A stretch of 64,000 nt of DNA, taken from contig JADJRB010000001.1 in NCBI GenBank assembly GCA_016712445.1, positions 1,550,001-1,614,000 on the forward strand. The letters are read 5' to 3'. This stretch comes from Acidobacteriota bacterium (GTDB lineage: Bacteria; Pseudomonadota; Alphaproteobacteria; Caulobacterales; Hyphomonadaceae). Positions 33,883-43,472 of this stretch are shown here, piece after piece. The number at the start of each line of letters is the position of its first letter. The first letter of the stretch is position 1. The position numbers were made by a program, and so were the translations under genes. Under the pieces are notes generated by a model. It made no database searches. It had not been told where the DNA came from and was given only the letters and a program-made list of their open reading frames with translations.

Positions 33883-36324
33883 ATGAACGCAGATCAAGTG
33901 CCCATCATCATGGCCGTCGGCACCGCAATGCTGGCGCTCGGAGCGCTGCTTTGGGCCTTGCGCGTATCGGACGGCGCCCGCGGCGCCGCCAAGCGCTACC
34001 GCGACCTAGCTGGAGAGCGCGAAACGGAAAATGCGGCGCTGAAATCGGTTCTCGGCGCGCACCCAGGTGTCATCCTTGTCTGGCAGGGCGATGCATTGGA
34101 GGTCGAAGGCGACGAGATCACGCCGCCGGACGTATTCGGATCGTCGGTGGCGTTGGCTGGACTGCTCAGTTTCACCGATGCGGCCATTTCGGAAAACCCC
34201 ACGGTCCGGATCGTGGAAGGCATCGCCGATCTGGAAGCGCGCGATTCTGCCGGGCAGGACACGACGCTGCGAATCCGCCTGCGCGAACTGCGCGAGCAGG
34301 GCCATCCATTTTCGCTGACCATCATCGGACCATCCGGCCGCTTCCTGGAAGCGGACGGCCGGACCGCCGGCGCGCGCGCGGTCGTCTGGGTAACCGACTC
34401 GACCATCAAGGGCCTCGAAGAAAGCTCCGCCCGCGGAAAATTCGAGGAAGCCCGGCAAGTCATCGCGCGCGACCCGACCGCCTTCCTCGACATGCTGCGC
34501 AAGGCGCCGTTCCCCGCTTGGCGGGTTTCCGGCATGGGCCGCCTCCAATGGGCCAACCCCGCCTATCTCGCCGCCGTGGATTCCTCGAGCCTCGACCGGC
34601 TGCTCGAAGAGCAGACGATGCTTGACCAGGCCGTGGCCGAGCAGGCCCGCAAGACCATTTCGGACGGCCAGGAGCACGACGAGACGCGTCATATCGTGAT
34701 CAAGGGTGATCGCCGGTCGATGCGTGTGCTGACCTTCCCGCTTTCGGGCGGGGCAGGGGCGATGGCGTTTGACGTCACGATGCAGGAGAACGCGCGCGAA
34801 GAGCTGAACCGGCACGTGCGCGCGCACGACGAAACGCTGAACCATGTCGCCGACGCGGTCGCGATCTTTAGTTCGGATCGCAAGCTGACCTTCTACAACA
34901 AGGCTTTCCGCGACATGTGGGACCTGGAAGAGGCATTCCTTCTCGACCGGCCGAACCATGGCCAGCTGCTGGACCGCCTGCGCGAGCGCCGCAAGCTGCC
35001 CGGCCGGCCGAACTATGCCGAATGGCGCGCCGAGGAAATTTCCTACTATCTCGATCTGGACGGCGTGAAGGAAGACAAGTGGTCCTTGCCCGACGGGCGC
35101 ACCCTGTCCGTGACGCGCCAGCGTCACCCGATGGGCGGCTTGCTGCTGCTGTTCAAGGACATCACGATCCAGCTGGACTTGCAGACGCGCTTCAATGCCC
35201 TGATCAAGACCCAGCGCTCGACGCTCGACAACCTGCACGAAGCCGTGGCCGTGTTTGGCAGCGACGGGCGCCTGAAGCTGCACAACCGCGCTTTTGAGCG
35301 TGTGTGGGACCTCCCGGCGGAGATGCTGAAGGATTCGCCCGACTATGATGACGTGATCAAGGCCTGCGTGCCGATGTTCCATGACGCGGAAATCTGGGAC
35401 GCGATCAAGGTCCACATCACCGATCCGTCAGCCGCGGCGCGCCAGGCGACCACCGGCGAGATGCGCCGGTCGGATGGCTCGCTGCTGACCTACATCACCA
35501 ACCCGCTTCCGGACGGCAATACGCTGACCGCCTTTGCCGACGTAACCGCGACCCGGCGTGTGGAGTCGGCGCTGCGCGACCGGGCTGAAGCTTTCGAGGC
35601 CGCCGACCGGCTGAAGACTGAATTCGTGCGCAATGTCAGCTACCAGCTGCGCTCCCCGCTGACGACCATCTTCGGTTACGCCGAATTGCTGGAGACCCAG
35701 CGCAACGGCGCCCTGACCGAGCGCCAGGCCGATCACGTGCGGGCGATCCTGTCCGCGTCCGACCATCTCAACAAGCTGATCGAGAACATCCTCGATCTGG
35801 CCTTGATTGAAGCTGGCCGGATGGATCTCGATCTCGATACCGTCAATCTTGAAGATCTCGTCGCCGAGGGAATCGAGATGGTCGTGTCGAAGGCCGAAGA
35901 CACGGAAGTCACGGTCCGCTCCGAGATCATCGGCAAGCTCGGAACCATCCGGGGCGACGCGCGCCGCATCAAGCAGGTTCTGTTCAATCTCGTATCCAAC
36001 TCACTGCGCTTCACCGAAGCGGGTGGCGAAGTCGTGGTGTCCGCGCAGCGCGCCGGCGACATGGTGATGCTCAGCGTACGGGATAACGGCGTTGGCCTGG
36101 AAGCTGACAAGCGCGCGACCAGTTTCGACAGCTTCGTGTCCGGTGACCAGCGCGGTGCAGGCCTTGGCCTGGCGCTCGTCAAGCACTTCATTCACCTGCA
36201 TGGCGGTACCGTCGGCATGAAGCCGGTGGACGGCGGCGGCCTTGAAGTGACCTGCTGGCTACCGGCACAGGTGTCGGCGGCGGTGCAGGCCGCAGCCCAT
36301 ACGCAGGAAGCCGCGACGCTCTAG
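33883..36324 (+). CDS. divL: DivL-type PAS-sensor pseudokinase (Tyr at phospho-acceptor)
   Basis: 813 residues: an N-terminal membrane segment (about 8-26), several PAS-like domains (about 100-560; HVADAVAIFSSDRKLTFYNK and NLHEAVAVFGSDGRLKLHNR are two of them), a DHp domain and a HATPase_c domain. The DHp box reads FVRNVSYQLRSPLTTIFGYAE with Tyr587 in place of the catalytic His, the hallmark of Caulobacter DivL, which binds DivK and tunes the CckA-CtrA pathway. The ATPase retains FNLVSNSLRF, RDNGVGL and GAGLGLALV boxes. DivL itself is reported to have little kinase activity; that is known of the family, not shown here. A CtrA box lies upstream. Confidence 0.93.
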   Translation: MNADQVPIIMAVGTAMLALGALLWALRVSDGARGAAKRYRDLAGERETENAALKSVLGAHPGVILVWQGDALEVEGDEITPPDVFGSSVALAGLLSFTDAAISENPTVRIVEGIADLEARDSAGQDTTLRIRLRELREQGHPFSLTIIGPSGRFLEADGRTAGARAVVWVTDSTIKGLEESSARGKFEEARQVIARDPTAFLDMLRKAPFPAWRVSGMGRLQWANPAYLAAVDSSSLDRLLEEQTMLDQAVAEQARKTISDGQEHDETRHIVIKGDRRSMRVLTFPLSGGAGAMAFDVTMQENAREELNRHVRAHDETLNHVADAVAIFSSDRKLTFYNKAFRDMWDLEEAFLLDRPNHGQLLDRLRERRKLPGRPNYAEWRAEEISYYLDLDGVKEDKWSLPDGRTLSVTRQRHPMGGLLLLFKDITIQLDLQTRFNALIKTQRSTLDNLHEAVAVFGSDGRLKLHNRAFERVWDLPAEMLKDSPDYDDVIKACVPMFHDAEIWDAIKVHITDPSAAARQATTGEMRRSDGSLLTYITNPLPDGNTLTAFADVTATRRVESALRDRAEAFEAADRLKTEFVRNVSYQLRSPLTTIFGYAELLETQRNGALTERQADHVRAILSASDHLNKLIENILDLALIEAGRMDLDLDTVNLEDLVAEGIEMVVSKAEDTEVTVRSEIIGKLGTIRGDARRIKQVLFNLVSNSLRFTEAGGEVVVSAQRAGDMVMLSVRDNGVGLEADKRATSFDSFVSGDQRGAGLGLALVKHFIHLHGGTVGMKPVDGGGLEVTCWLPAQVSAAVQAAAHTQEAATL

Positions 36325-36328
36325 GGTT

Positions 36329-37642
36329 TTACACCGGATCGCTTGCCCTGTAGACATCCTCGTCGAGCTCGCCTTCCCATTTCGCAACCGCCGTCGCCAC
36401 GGCAAGGTCGCCGGTGATGTTGGTCACTGTGCGCATCATGTCGAGGATGCGGTCGAACGGGAACAGCAGCGCGATGATCAGCACGGTCTGGTCCGGTGTG
36501 GCGCCGACGATGCCCAGTGTGGTGGTGGCCAGAAGTAGGCTTACGGACGGCACGCCCGCGGTGCCAATCGACACCAGCGTCGCCATCAGGATGATCGTCA
36601 GATAGGTCGAGAAGGTCACCGGAATGCCGAGCGCCTGCACCGCGAACAAAGCGATCAGGCCCTGATAGAGCGCGGTGCCGTCCATGTTGATGGTGGCGCC
36701 AAGCGGCAGCACAGACGAGGCGACGGGCTTGCCGATGCCGAGGTTCTTGGTGGCGCAGGAAATGGTCATCGGCAGCGTCGCGTTCGACGAAGAAGTCGAG
36801 AAGGCCAGCGCCTGCGCATCAACCACGCCGCGATAGAAGGGCAGGAGCGGCAGCCGCACGACCCCTCGCACGATCAGGCCGTAGGTGATCAGCATATGCA
36901 GCGTGCAGGCCGCATAGTGCGCCAGCGTCATTTTGCCGAGCACGGTCAGTACCGAGAATCCGTACTGGCCGAGCACCCAGGCCATCAGCGCGAAGACGCC
37001 GATCGGCGCGGTCTCCATGACGATCAACGTGAGTTTCATCATCGCTTCAGCGGCGCTGTCGAACAGCTTGTGCAGAGGCTTGCCCGCGTCGCCTGACATC
37101 AGGATGCCGACGCCGAGTAGGATCGCGAAAAAGATGATCTGCAGCACATCGGCGCGGGCGAGTGCCGAAACCGGGTTGTCCGGAATGATCGACAAGAGCG
37201 TCCGCATCAGCTGTTCGCCGACCGATCCTGCGGGCGGGTTCGCGGCGAGCTTCTCCCGCGTGGCTTCGAGGTCGGCGGGCGTCGCCATGCTCGTGTCGAA
37301 CCCGGCGCCCGGCTGGACGATCGTGCCCATCAGCAGCCCGAAGCAGATCGCGATCACAGTGGTGCCCATGTACATCGCCAACGCCCGGCCGCCGAGGCTG
37401 CCCAGCTTCTTGGGGTCGCCCATCGCCAGAACGCCCGACACAAGCGTCGTGAAAATCAGCGGCACGACCAGCATCTTGATGAGGCTGATAAAGGCGTCGC
37501 CGATCGGCTTTGCCCAGGCTGTGACATTGGCCGCCGCTTCGTCGTTGCCAAGGACCTGGCGCAACACGAGGCCCGTGATTGCGCCGAGAACCAGCCCGAG
37601 CATCACCCGCTTCCACAGATCGATCGCAAACCAAGCCTTCAT
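36329..37642 (-). CDS. Dicarboxylate/amino acid:cation symporter (DAACS family)
   Basis: 437 residues from the ATG at 37642, preceded by GAGG. Eight helices and two re-entrant loops of the glutamate/C4-dicarboxylate transporter fold are indicated by STSSSNATLPMTISC (HP1 serine motif), LGATINMDGTALYQG (helix 7 NMDGT) and TAGVPSVSLLLATTTLG (HP2). It would take up glutamate, aspartate or C4-dicarboxylates with Na+ or H+. It converges tail to tail with divL (4 bases apart) and is divergent from hrpB. Confidence 0.93.
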   Translation of the reverse strand: MKAWFAIDLWKRVMLGLVLGAITGLVLRQVLGNDEAAANVTAWAKPIGDAFISLIKMLVVPLIFTTLVSGVLAMGDPKKLGSLGGRALAMYMGTTVIAICFGLLMGTIVQPGAGFDTSMATPADLEATREKLAANPPAGSVGEQLMRTLLSIIPDNPVSALARADVLQIIFFAILLGVGILMSGDAGKPLHKLFDSAAEAMMKLTLIVMETAPIGVFALMAWVLGQYGFSVLTVLGKMTLAHYAACTLHMLITYGLIVRGVVRLPLLPFYRGVVDAQALAFSTSSSNATLPMTISCATKNLGIGKPVASSVLPLGATINMDGTALYQGLIALFAVQALGIPVTFSTYLTIILMATLVSIGTAGVPSVSLLLATTTLGIVGATPDQTVLIIALLFPFDRILDMMRTVTNITGDLAVATAVAKWEGELDEDVYRASDPV

Positions 37643-37754
37643 ACGCCGCATCCTCATTCAGCCCGGCCGGGACGGTAGGGGGCGGTGACCCGGAAGGCAA
37701 CCTCCGCCGCGCGCGTCTTGCCATGTGGCGCGGCGTGGCCTTATCCCGTGGGCG

Positions 37755-40196
37755 ATGTCTGCACCGCGCGCGCCCCTGCCGATCGATGATGTCCTGCCGG
37801 CGATCCTGAAAGCGTTCGCCGCGGGCAACCGGCTCGTGCTCGCGGCGCCCCCGGGCGCGGGCAAGACGACCCGCGTACCGTTGGCACTTGCCGGACTCCT
37901 CGACGAGGAACCGGTCGTGACGGGCCGTATCCTCATGCTCGAGCCCAGGCGCATCGCTGCCCGCATGGCGGCCGAACGCATGGCTGCGACGTTGGGCGAG
38001 AAGCTTGGCCAGACCATCGGCCTCACAACCCGTGTGGACCGCAAGGTCTCGGGGTCAACCCGGATTGAAGTGATCACGGACGGCTTGTTCACGCGCCGCA
38101 TCCTCAATGATCCGGGGCTCGATGGCGTGGGCGCCGTGCTGTTCGACGAATTTCACGAGCGGAGGCTGAACTCCGACCTTGGACTTGCGCTCGCCCTCGA
38201 AGCGCAAGGCGCGCTGCGCGAAGACCTCCGCCTGCTGATCATGTCGGCGACGCTCGACACGGCCGCCGTTGCCGGCGCCATTGGCGCGCCGGTCATCGAA
38301 AGCGCCGGGAGGCAATATGACGTCGAAACGCGATACGTCGGCCGCTCGGATGATCGCATCGAGGACCGGATGCCGAAGGCTGTCAGGCAGGCTCTGCGCG
38401 AGCAGGAAGGATCAGTACTGGCTTTTCTGCCCGGCGCCCGCGAAATACATCGTACCGCCGAGGCGCTGACGGACCTCGGACCGGATGTGATTGTTGCGCC
38501 GCTTTTTGGCGCGCTTTCGCCGGCTGAACAGGATGCGGCCGTGTCGCCGTCACCGCCCGGCAAAAGAAAGGTCGTGCTTGCTACCGACCTGGCCGAAAGC
38601 GCGCTGACGATCGAAGGCGTCCGTATCGTGATCGATTCCGGTCTGGCGCGCGTCGCGGAAGATGAGTCCGGGGGGCTTGGCACTCGTCTGTCGACCGTGC
38701 GCGCGTCCCGGGCCTCGGTGGACCAGCGGCGGGGCAGGGCAGGGCGTACGGCGCCGGGTGTCTGTTACCGCCTGTGGGACGAAGCCGCGACGCGCGGCCT
38801 TGTCGCCGCGCCCATACCGGAGATCCAGTCGAGCGACCTGTCAGGCCTGGTCATGTCGCTCGCGGAGTGGGGCGCACGTGATCCGGCCAGGCTAACATGG
38901 CTCGATCCGCCGCCACCGGGAAAGTTCCGAGCGGCGGTGTCCCAGCTTCGGGCGCTCGGCGCGCTCGCGGAGGACGGCGTCCTGACGGCCAAGGGAAAAG
39001 AAATGTCGCGGCTGCCGATGGCGCCGCGCCTTGCCGCATTGATTGCCTCGGCGCCGACGCCCAGCGAAAAGGCGCTGGCTGCGGAAGTAGCCGCGCTGGT
39101 TGGAGAACGCGGCATGGGCGGGGAGTCGGTCGACCTTCGTGACCGGCTGCAGCGGTTTCGCGCGGATGGCAGTGCCCGTGCGCGCAGCCTGAAGGCCCAG
39201 GCGGCCGGCTGGGGTGGCGGCGCAAAGCCAGGGGGCGACCTCGCCACGCTGCTCGCAAATGGCTGGCCAGATCAGGTGGCTCGCCGGCGTCCGGGCTCTG
39301 ACACGGCTTTCCTCATGACGTCCGGCCGGGCGGTCAGTCTTCCGGCTACAGATGGTCTCGCGCGATCTGAGTGGCTGGTCGTCGTCGATGTCGGAGGCGC
39401 GGCAAGGGAACCCCGCATTGCGCTTGCGGTACCTCTGCCTGAAGCCGAAGCGCTGAAGAGCCAGCCTGTCGTATCGGAAGACCGGGCGGCCTTCGATCCG
39501 GCAACCGGGAAATTCACGGCCCGGCGCGTGAAGTCACTCGGCGCGATCACGCTGTCCGAAGCGCCCTTGCCGAAACCTTCGGCGGAGGCAGCCGCTGCCG
39601 CCATGCTTGAAGCCGTCCGTCAAAGCGGTTTTGGCGCAATCGGCGCGTCGGAGACAATCGAAGAAACGTTGGCCCGCCTGCGAATCCTGTTTGCCGCGTC
39701 CCTTTTGCAGGATGAACCGCCCTTACCACAACGCCTCGTCGACAAGGCAGACGATTGGTTGCTGCCGCTCCTGCGCCGCAGGGGAGCCGTGGTGCCCAAT
39801 GCCAGCGAGGTGCGCGATGCACTGATCCAGTCATTCGACTGGCCAGTGCAGGAAGCCCTGCGCCAGCACGCGCCGCTTTCGCTGGAACTGCCATCCGGGC
39901 AGGTAGCCCGCGTCGACTGGATTGATCCGCGCGCTCCGCTCGTTTCGGCCCGCGCGCAGGCGTTCTACGGGCTGTCTGAACATCCGAAGATTGCGTCAGG
40001 CCGCGTGCCCGTCACCGTGGAATTGCTTTCACCCGGCATGAAGCCGGCGGCCACGACGCAGGATCTCGTGCGTTTCTGGAGCGCTGGCTACAAGGACATG
40101 GCGAAGGACATGCGCGGCCGGTACCCAAAGCATGACTGGCCGGACGATCCTGCGTCGGCGCGCGCTCATGAAGGACGCACAAAGAAGCGCCTCTGA
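37755..40196 (+). CDS. hrpB: ATP-dependent helicase HrpB
   Basis: Bacterial DEAH/RHA-type helicase. 813 residues from the ATG at 37755. Walker A is APPGAGKTTR (31-40), motif II is DEFHERRLNSD, typical of HrpB rather than HrpA, motif III MSATLD and motif VI QRRGRAGRTAPG are present, followed by the ratchet/HA2 region and the family-specific C-terminal domain (LSPGMKPAATTQDLVRFWSA, DMRGRYPKHDWPDDP). The cellular role of HrpB is unclear. Size matches the family. Confidence 0.94.
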   Translation: MSAPRAPLPIDDVLPAILKAFAAGNRLVLAAPPGAGKTTRVPLALAGLLDEEPVVTGRILMLEPRRIAARMAAERMAATLGEKLGQTIGLTTRVDRKVSGSTRIEVITDGLFTRRILNDPGLDGVGAVLFDEFHERRLNSDLGLALALEAQGALREDLRLLIMSATLDTAAVAGAIGAPVIESAGRQYDVETRYVGRSDDRIEDRMPKAVRQALREQEGSVLAFLPGAREIHRTAEALTDLGPDVIVAPLFGALSPAEQDAAVSPSPPGKRKVVLATDLAESALTIEGVRIVIDSGLARVAEDESGGLGTRLSTVRASRASVDQRRGRAGRTAPGVCYRLWDEAATRGLVAAPIPEIQSSDLSGLVMSLAEWGARDPARLTWLDPPPPGKFRAAVSQLRALGALAEDGVLTAKGKEMSRLPMAPRLAALIASAPTPSEKALAAEVAALVGERGMGGESVDLRDRLQRFRADGSARARSLKAQAAGWGGGAKPGGDLATLLANGWPDQVARRRPGSDTAFLMTSGRAVSLPATDGLARSEWLVVVDVGGAAREPRIALAVPLPEAEALKSQPVVSEDRAAFDPATGKFTARRVKSLGAITLSEAPLPKPSAEAAAAAMLEAVRQSGFGAIGASETIEETLARLRILFAASLLQDEPPLPQRLVDKADDWLLPLLRRRGAVVPNASEVRDALIQSFDWPVQEALRQHAPLSLELPSGQVARVDWIDPRAPLVSARAQAFYGLSEHPKIASGRVPVTVELLSPGMKPAATTQDLVRFWSAGYKDMAKDMRGRYPKHDWPDDPASARAHEGRTKKRL

Positions 40197-40305
40197 TCCC
40201 GGGGGGAATCTGGTGGCGCAAGACGACCAATGCGGATATGCTTCGTTCTCGAAGTAGAACACTCTGTTCGGAAAGTTTCCAATAGTATTGGAAATAGGGT
40301 CGAAA

Positions 40306-41448
40306 ATGGATGCGATGGTTGGATTGCCCGGATGCCGGCGCATCCTGATCGTCATGGTCATGCAGCTTGTGGTCCTGGCTGCGGCCGCCACCTTGTCGCT
40401 CCACATGACATTGTCCGGGCTTCACACGGATTTGATGGATTCCGCGATCGTCTTGCTGGCACTGCCGCTCGGTTTGCTGTTGCTCGTCTTTGCCAACCTG
40501 AAAGTCATGTCAGAGCCGATTGAGCTGCTCTGGAGCATCAATGCCAAAATGCGCATGCAACGCATCGTGTTCCCGGCGCTCTGGGCTGGATTGGCGCTCT
40601 TCGTGCTTGCGTTCGCAATCGAGCGCGTCGCGACTTTCAACACGTTCTGGCTAGCTTCAGTGGAAGCTCTTGCCTACGCCGCTCCGCTTGGTGCGCTGGC
40701 TATTCTCTCCCTGAACGGCATCCGGCGATACATCGCCATGAGGCGAGGCGCCGCCGAGATCGAGCGGGTGCTGGCGGAGAAAAGTCCGGACACGAACGGC
40801 CTGGAGCGTGTCAGGGTATCGTTCGCCAACGAGATGGGGCGCGCATCGACCAATGTCCGCCCCGGGCCACAGGGCTTCAACCTCGCTGGTCTGACCTCAC
40901 GCCCCTTTCACGAGCCGGCAAGTTTCGAATGGATGCGAGCTTTCGAGCAGAATGCCGACGCAATCCGTGCTGAGGCAGAGGCGGTGCTGAAACTGCACGC
41001 CGGGAAGATCAGCATCTACAACTATCCGGGCCTCGAAGGCGACATGTGGAAAGCCTTCAAGCTGGTGGCCCGCCATGAGCCGTATGAGGACAACCTTGCG
41101 GCCTGTCCGGTCACCGCAAAGTTGCTGAAGTCGGTACCCGGCTATCCGGTGTTCCGGGATGCCATGTTCTCGATTCTCGAGCCGGGCGGCGTGATCACCC
41201 CTCACCGTGATGTGGGCAATATCTACCTCACAGCCCATCTCGGACTGCGTGTGCCGCCAGGCGGGTTCATCGAAGTGGCGGGCGAGCGCAGGCTCTGGCG
41301 CGAGAATGAATTCACTGTGTTCGATTCGTCATACGAACACCGGGCGGTTAACGACACGGACGGCCTGCGCGTCATTCTATTGATTGATTTCCTGCATCCG
41401 GAAGTCACCGGCGCTGAGCGTGAATGGATCCGGCAGGTCCATCTCTGA
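40306..41448 (+). CDS. Membrane-anchored aspartyl/asparaginyl beta-hydroxylase-like dioxygenase
   Basis: 380 residues. The first 140 hold four hydrophobic segments (about 12-32, 46-65, 86-106, 119-137) and the rest is a cytoplasmic or periplasmic double-stranded beta-helix domain. Fe(II) and 2-oxoglutarate residues can be assigned: H300-R-D302 (ITPHRDVGN), H345 (YEHRAVND) and R355 (LRVILLIDFLHPE). The family hydroxylates Asp/Asn or, in LpxO-like members, lipid A acyl chains; the membrane anchor makes a lipid or membrane-protein substrate possible. The ATG at 40306 has AGGG upstream; a TTG at 40288 is less likely. Confidence 0.86.
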   Translation: MDAMVGLPGCRRILIVMVMQLVVLAAAATLSLHMTLSGLHTDLMDSAIVLLALPLGLLLLVFANLKVMSEPIELLWSINAKMRMQRIVFPALWAGLALFVLAFAIERVATFNTFWLASVEALAYAAPLGALAILSLNGIRRYIAMRRGAAEIERVLAEKSPDTNGLERVRVSFANEMGRASTNVRPGPQGFNLAGLTSRPFHEPASFEWMRAFEQNADAIRAEAEAVLKLHAGKISIYNYPGLEGDMWKAFKLVARHEPYEDNLAACPVTAKLLKSVPGYPVFRDAMFSILEPGGVITPHRDVGNIYLTAHLGLRVPPGGFIEVAGERRLWRENEFTVFDSSYEHRAVNDTDGLRVILLIDFLHPEVTGAEREWIRQVHL

Positions 41449-41525
41449 GACTGCAGAAACTGTAACCCGGTGAGCCGTCTTGGGCGCTCCCGTTCCGGCG
41501 AGGGGTGTGTTACCGGATTCGGGTG

Positions 41526-42968
41526 ATGAACATGCTCGCCGCCTTGCCCCGTCGCCCTCTTGCTCGTCTGTTGATGGCGGGCGCCTTGCTTGCCAGTGCG
41601 GCCTGCGCTGCCACGCCTGCGCCGCCCGCGGTCACTGCGCCCGAAATTTCCGGGGTACGCCTCGGCGTCTATGTGGCCGCGCTCGATGGCAAGCCGGTCT
41701 TCGCCGATCATGCCGGTGACCGGTTCATCCCGGCTTCGAATACCAAGATTTTCACGGCTGCTGCCGCTTTCCATTACATCGAAGGGGTCGACCAGCCCGA
41801 CCCCGCCCTGGCAACCCGCCTGCTGCTGGTGCCGGGCGACGCCGCAGCGCCGCCCTCTCTGGTGCTGAAGGGCGAAGGGGATGCGACCGTGCGCGATGAT
41901 GACACGTGCGTGATCAACTGCCTGCGCGAACTCGCGGATGCAGTGGTCGCCGCGGGGATCACGCGCGTCGCAGATGTGTATGGCGACGATACTGCGTTTC
42001 CGTTCGAGCCCTTCGGGATGGGATGGAGCTGGAACAACCTGCCATTCTATTTCGGCGCGCCTGTCTCGGCGCTGACGGTGAATGGCAATGCGGCGGCCCT
42101 CCGCATCGCGCCAGGCGCGACTGAAGGGGATTCCGTGGACGCGGCCTGGCTGGCCGGGGAAGACCTGCTCCGGGTGCGCAACGAGGCGGTCACCAGCGCC
42201 CCGGGCAGTGAACTGGAGCTGAGCGTCCTGCGCTGGCCGGGCAGCGATGAGGTTCACCTGACCGGCACGCTGCCGGCGGGCACCTCGCCGCGCAACTACT
42301 TCCTCAGCGTACCGGACGCGCCACTGGCGGCGGCGGAGCGGCTTGTACGCCTCCTCTCGGCGCGCGGCGTCGAGGTGGTCGGCGCCGCCAAAGTCCGCAC
42401 ACGGAGCGACCCTGAACCAACGCAGGAATTGGCGCGCCTTTCCCCGCCGCCTCTTCTCGACAGTGTCGTCGATGTCCTCGAAGACAGCGACAACCTTTCG
42501 GCAGAGCTGCTGCTGCGCCATGTTGCGCGTGCAACCGGCGGGCAGGGCGCTGACGATGGGATCGATGCCGTCAACGCTATGCTAGTGCAGGCAGGCATAG
42601 ACAGCAGCGGCGTGGAGATTTTCGACGGCTCTGGCCTGTCGCCCTACAACCGGATCACGCCGCTTTCGACGGTCCGCTTCCTCAGCTGGACAGCGGTCCA
42701 GCCCTGGGGTGACAGTTTTCGCAAGGCTCTGCCGGTTGGCGGCCAATCCGGATCGCTCGCACGCCGCTTCAGAGGTACCGCGCTCGATGGGCGCATCTTC
42801 GCGAAAACCGGCACGGTACAAGGCGTGAATGCGCTGTCAGGTTTCCTCGTTGCCGCGAGCGGTGAGACACTGGTCTTTTCGGTCATGGCAAACGACCGGC
42901 CCGTCGGCGCGGATGCCGTCGTGCCGCTGATCGATGCGCTGTTGCTCGAGATCGCGGCGGCGAACTGA
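41526..42968 (+). CDS. D-alanyl-D-alanine carboxypeptidase/endopeptidase, PBP4 type (S13)
   Basis: 480 residues with a signal peptide ending in a possible lipobox (LLASAAC). The penicillin-binding triad is complete: S71-x-x-K74 (PASNTK), S321-D-N323 and K427-T-G429 (FAKTGTV). The large insertion between SxxK and SxN is normal for S13 enzymes such as DacB, which trim stem peptides or cleave cross-links in the periplasm. It follows the hydroxylase gene by 77 bases on the same strand. Confidence 0.92.
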   Translation: MNMLAALPRRPLARLLMAGALLASAACAATPAPPAVTAPEISGVRLGVYVAALDGKPVFADHAGDRFIPASNTKIFTAAAAFHYIEGVDQPDPALATRLLLVPGDAAAPPSLVLKGEGDATVRDDDTCVINCLRELADAVVAAGITRVADVYGDDTAFPFEPFGMGWSWNNLPFYFGAPVSALTVNGNAAALRIAPGATEGDSVDAAWLAGEDLLRVRNEAVTSAPGSELELSVLRWPGSDEVHLTGTLPAGTSPRNYFLSVPDAPLAAAERLVRLLSARGVEVVGAAKVRTRSDPEPTQELARLSPPPLLDSVVDVLEDSDNLSAELLLRHVARATGGQGADDGIDAVNAMLVQAGIDSSGVEIFDGSGLSPYNRITPLSTVRFLSWTAVQPWGDSFRKALPVGGQSGSLARRFRGTALDGRIFAKTGTVQGVNALSGFLVAASGETLVFSVMANDRPVGADAVVPLIDALLLEIAAAN

Positions 42969-42976
42969 CCCGTCCG

Positions 42977-43405
42977 TCAGTTTGGCCGGCGTTCGTTTTC
43001 CTGGCCCCATTCGAGGCCCATAGATTTCTTCATCCAGTCCGAAAACGTATTGGGCTTGAGCAAAGCCTTGGCGTCCAGCGTTCCGAAGGAAACGAGCGGT
43101 CCGTCGACGCCTTCAAGACGGACGCCCCGAATGCGCTGCGCGCCGTTGGACCATTCCATGGATTGTGCGGGATCAAGGACCAGCATCACCTGGTGACCGC
43201 CGCGTCCCTCGTCGTCGCGCCCGAACACCAGCCCGTAGACCTTCTCGCGCCCCCACAAGCCGTGGCTCGATGCCTGACGTTTGCCGTCAAGCAGCACTTC
43301 GTCCCACAAGAGGTTGCGGCGCCATTGCAACACGTGCATGCGCTGACCTGCGACGACCTTGATGTCGACCTCGTGCAGCGTGACGCGAACCAGCTCGGCA
43401 TGCAT
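42977..43405 (-). CDS. Conserved hypothetical protein, 142 aa
   Basis: 142 residues from the ATG at 43405, preceded by AAGGGG about 8 bases upstream. The protein is soluble and tryptophan-rich at its start and end (VLQWRRNLLWDEV, SDWMKKSMGLEWGQEN). The middle contains KVYGLVFGRDDEGRGGHQ and VMLVLDPAQSMEW, looking like an all-beta fold. No family was recognised. It converges on the PBP4 gene with an 8-base gap. Confidence 0.62.
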   Translation of the reverse strand: MHAELVRVTLHEVDIKVVAGQRMHVLQWRRNLLWDEVLLDGKRQASSHGLWGREKVYGLVFGRDDEGRGGHQVMLVLDPAQSMEWSNGAQRIRGVRLEGVDGPLVSFGTLDAKALLKPNTFSDWMKKSMGLEWGQENERRPN

Positions 43406-43472
43406 GGCGGAAACCCCTTCAAGCGATTTATCGTTTTTCAATATATGTCTGGGCGGCCCGCGTCAACCTGGA

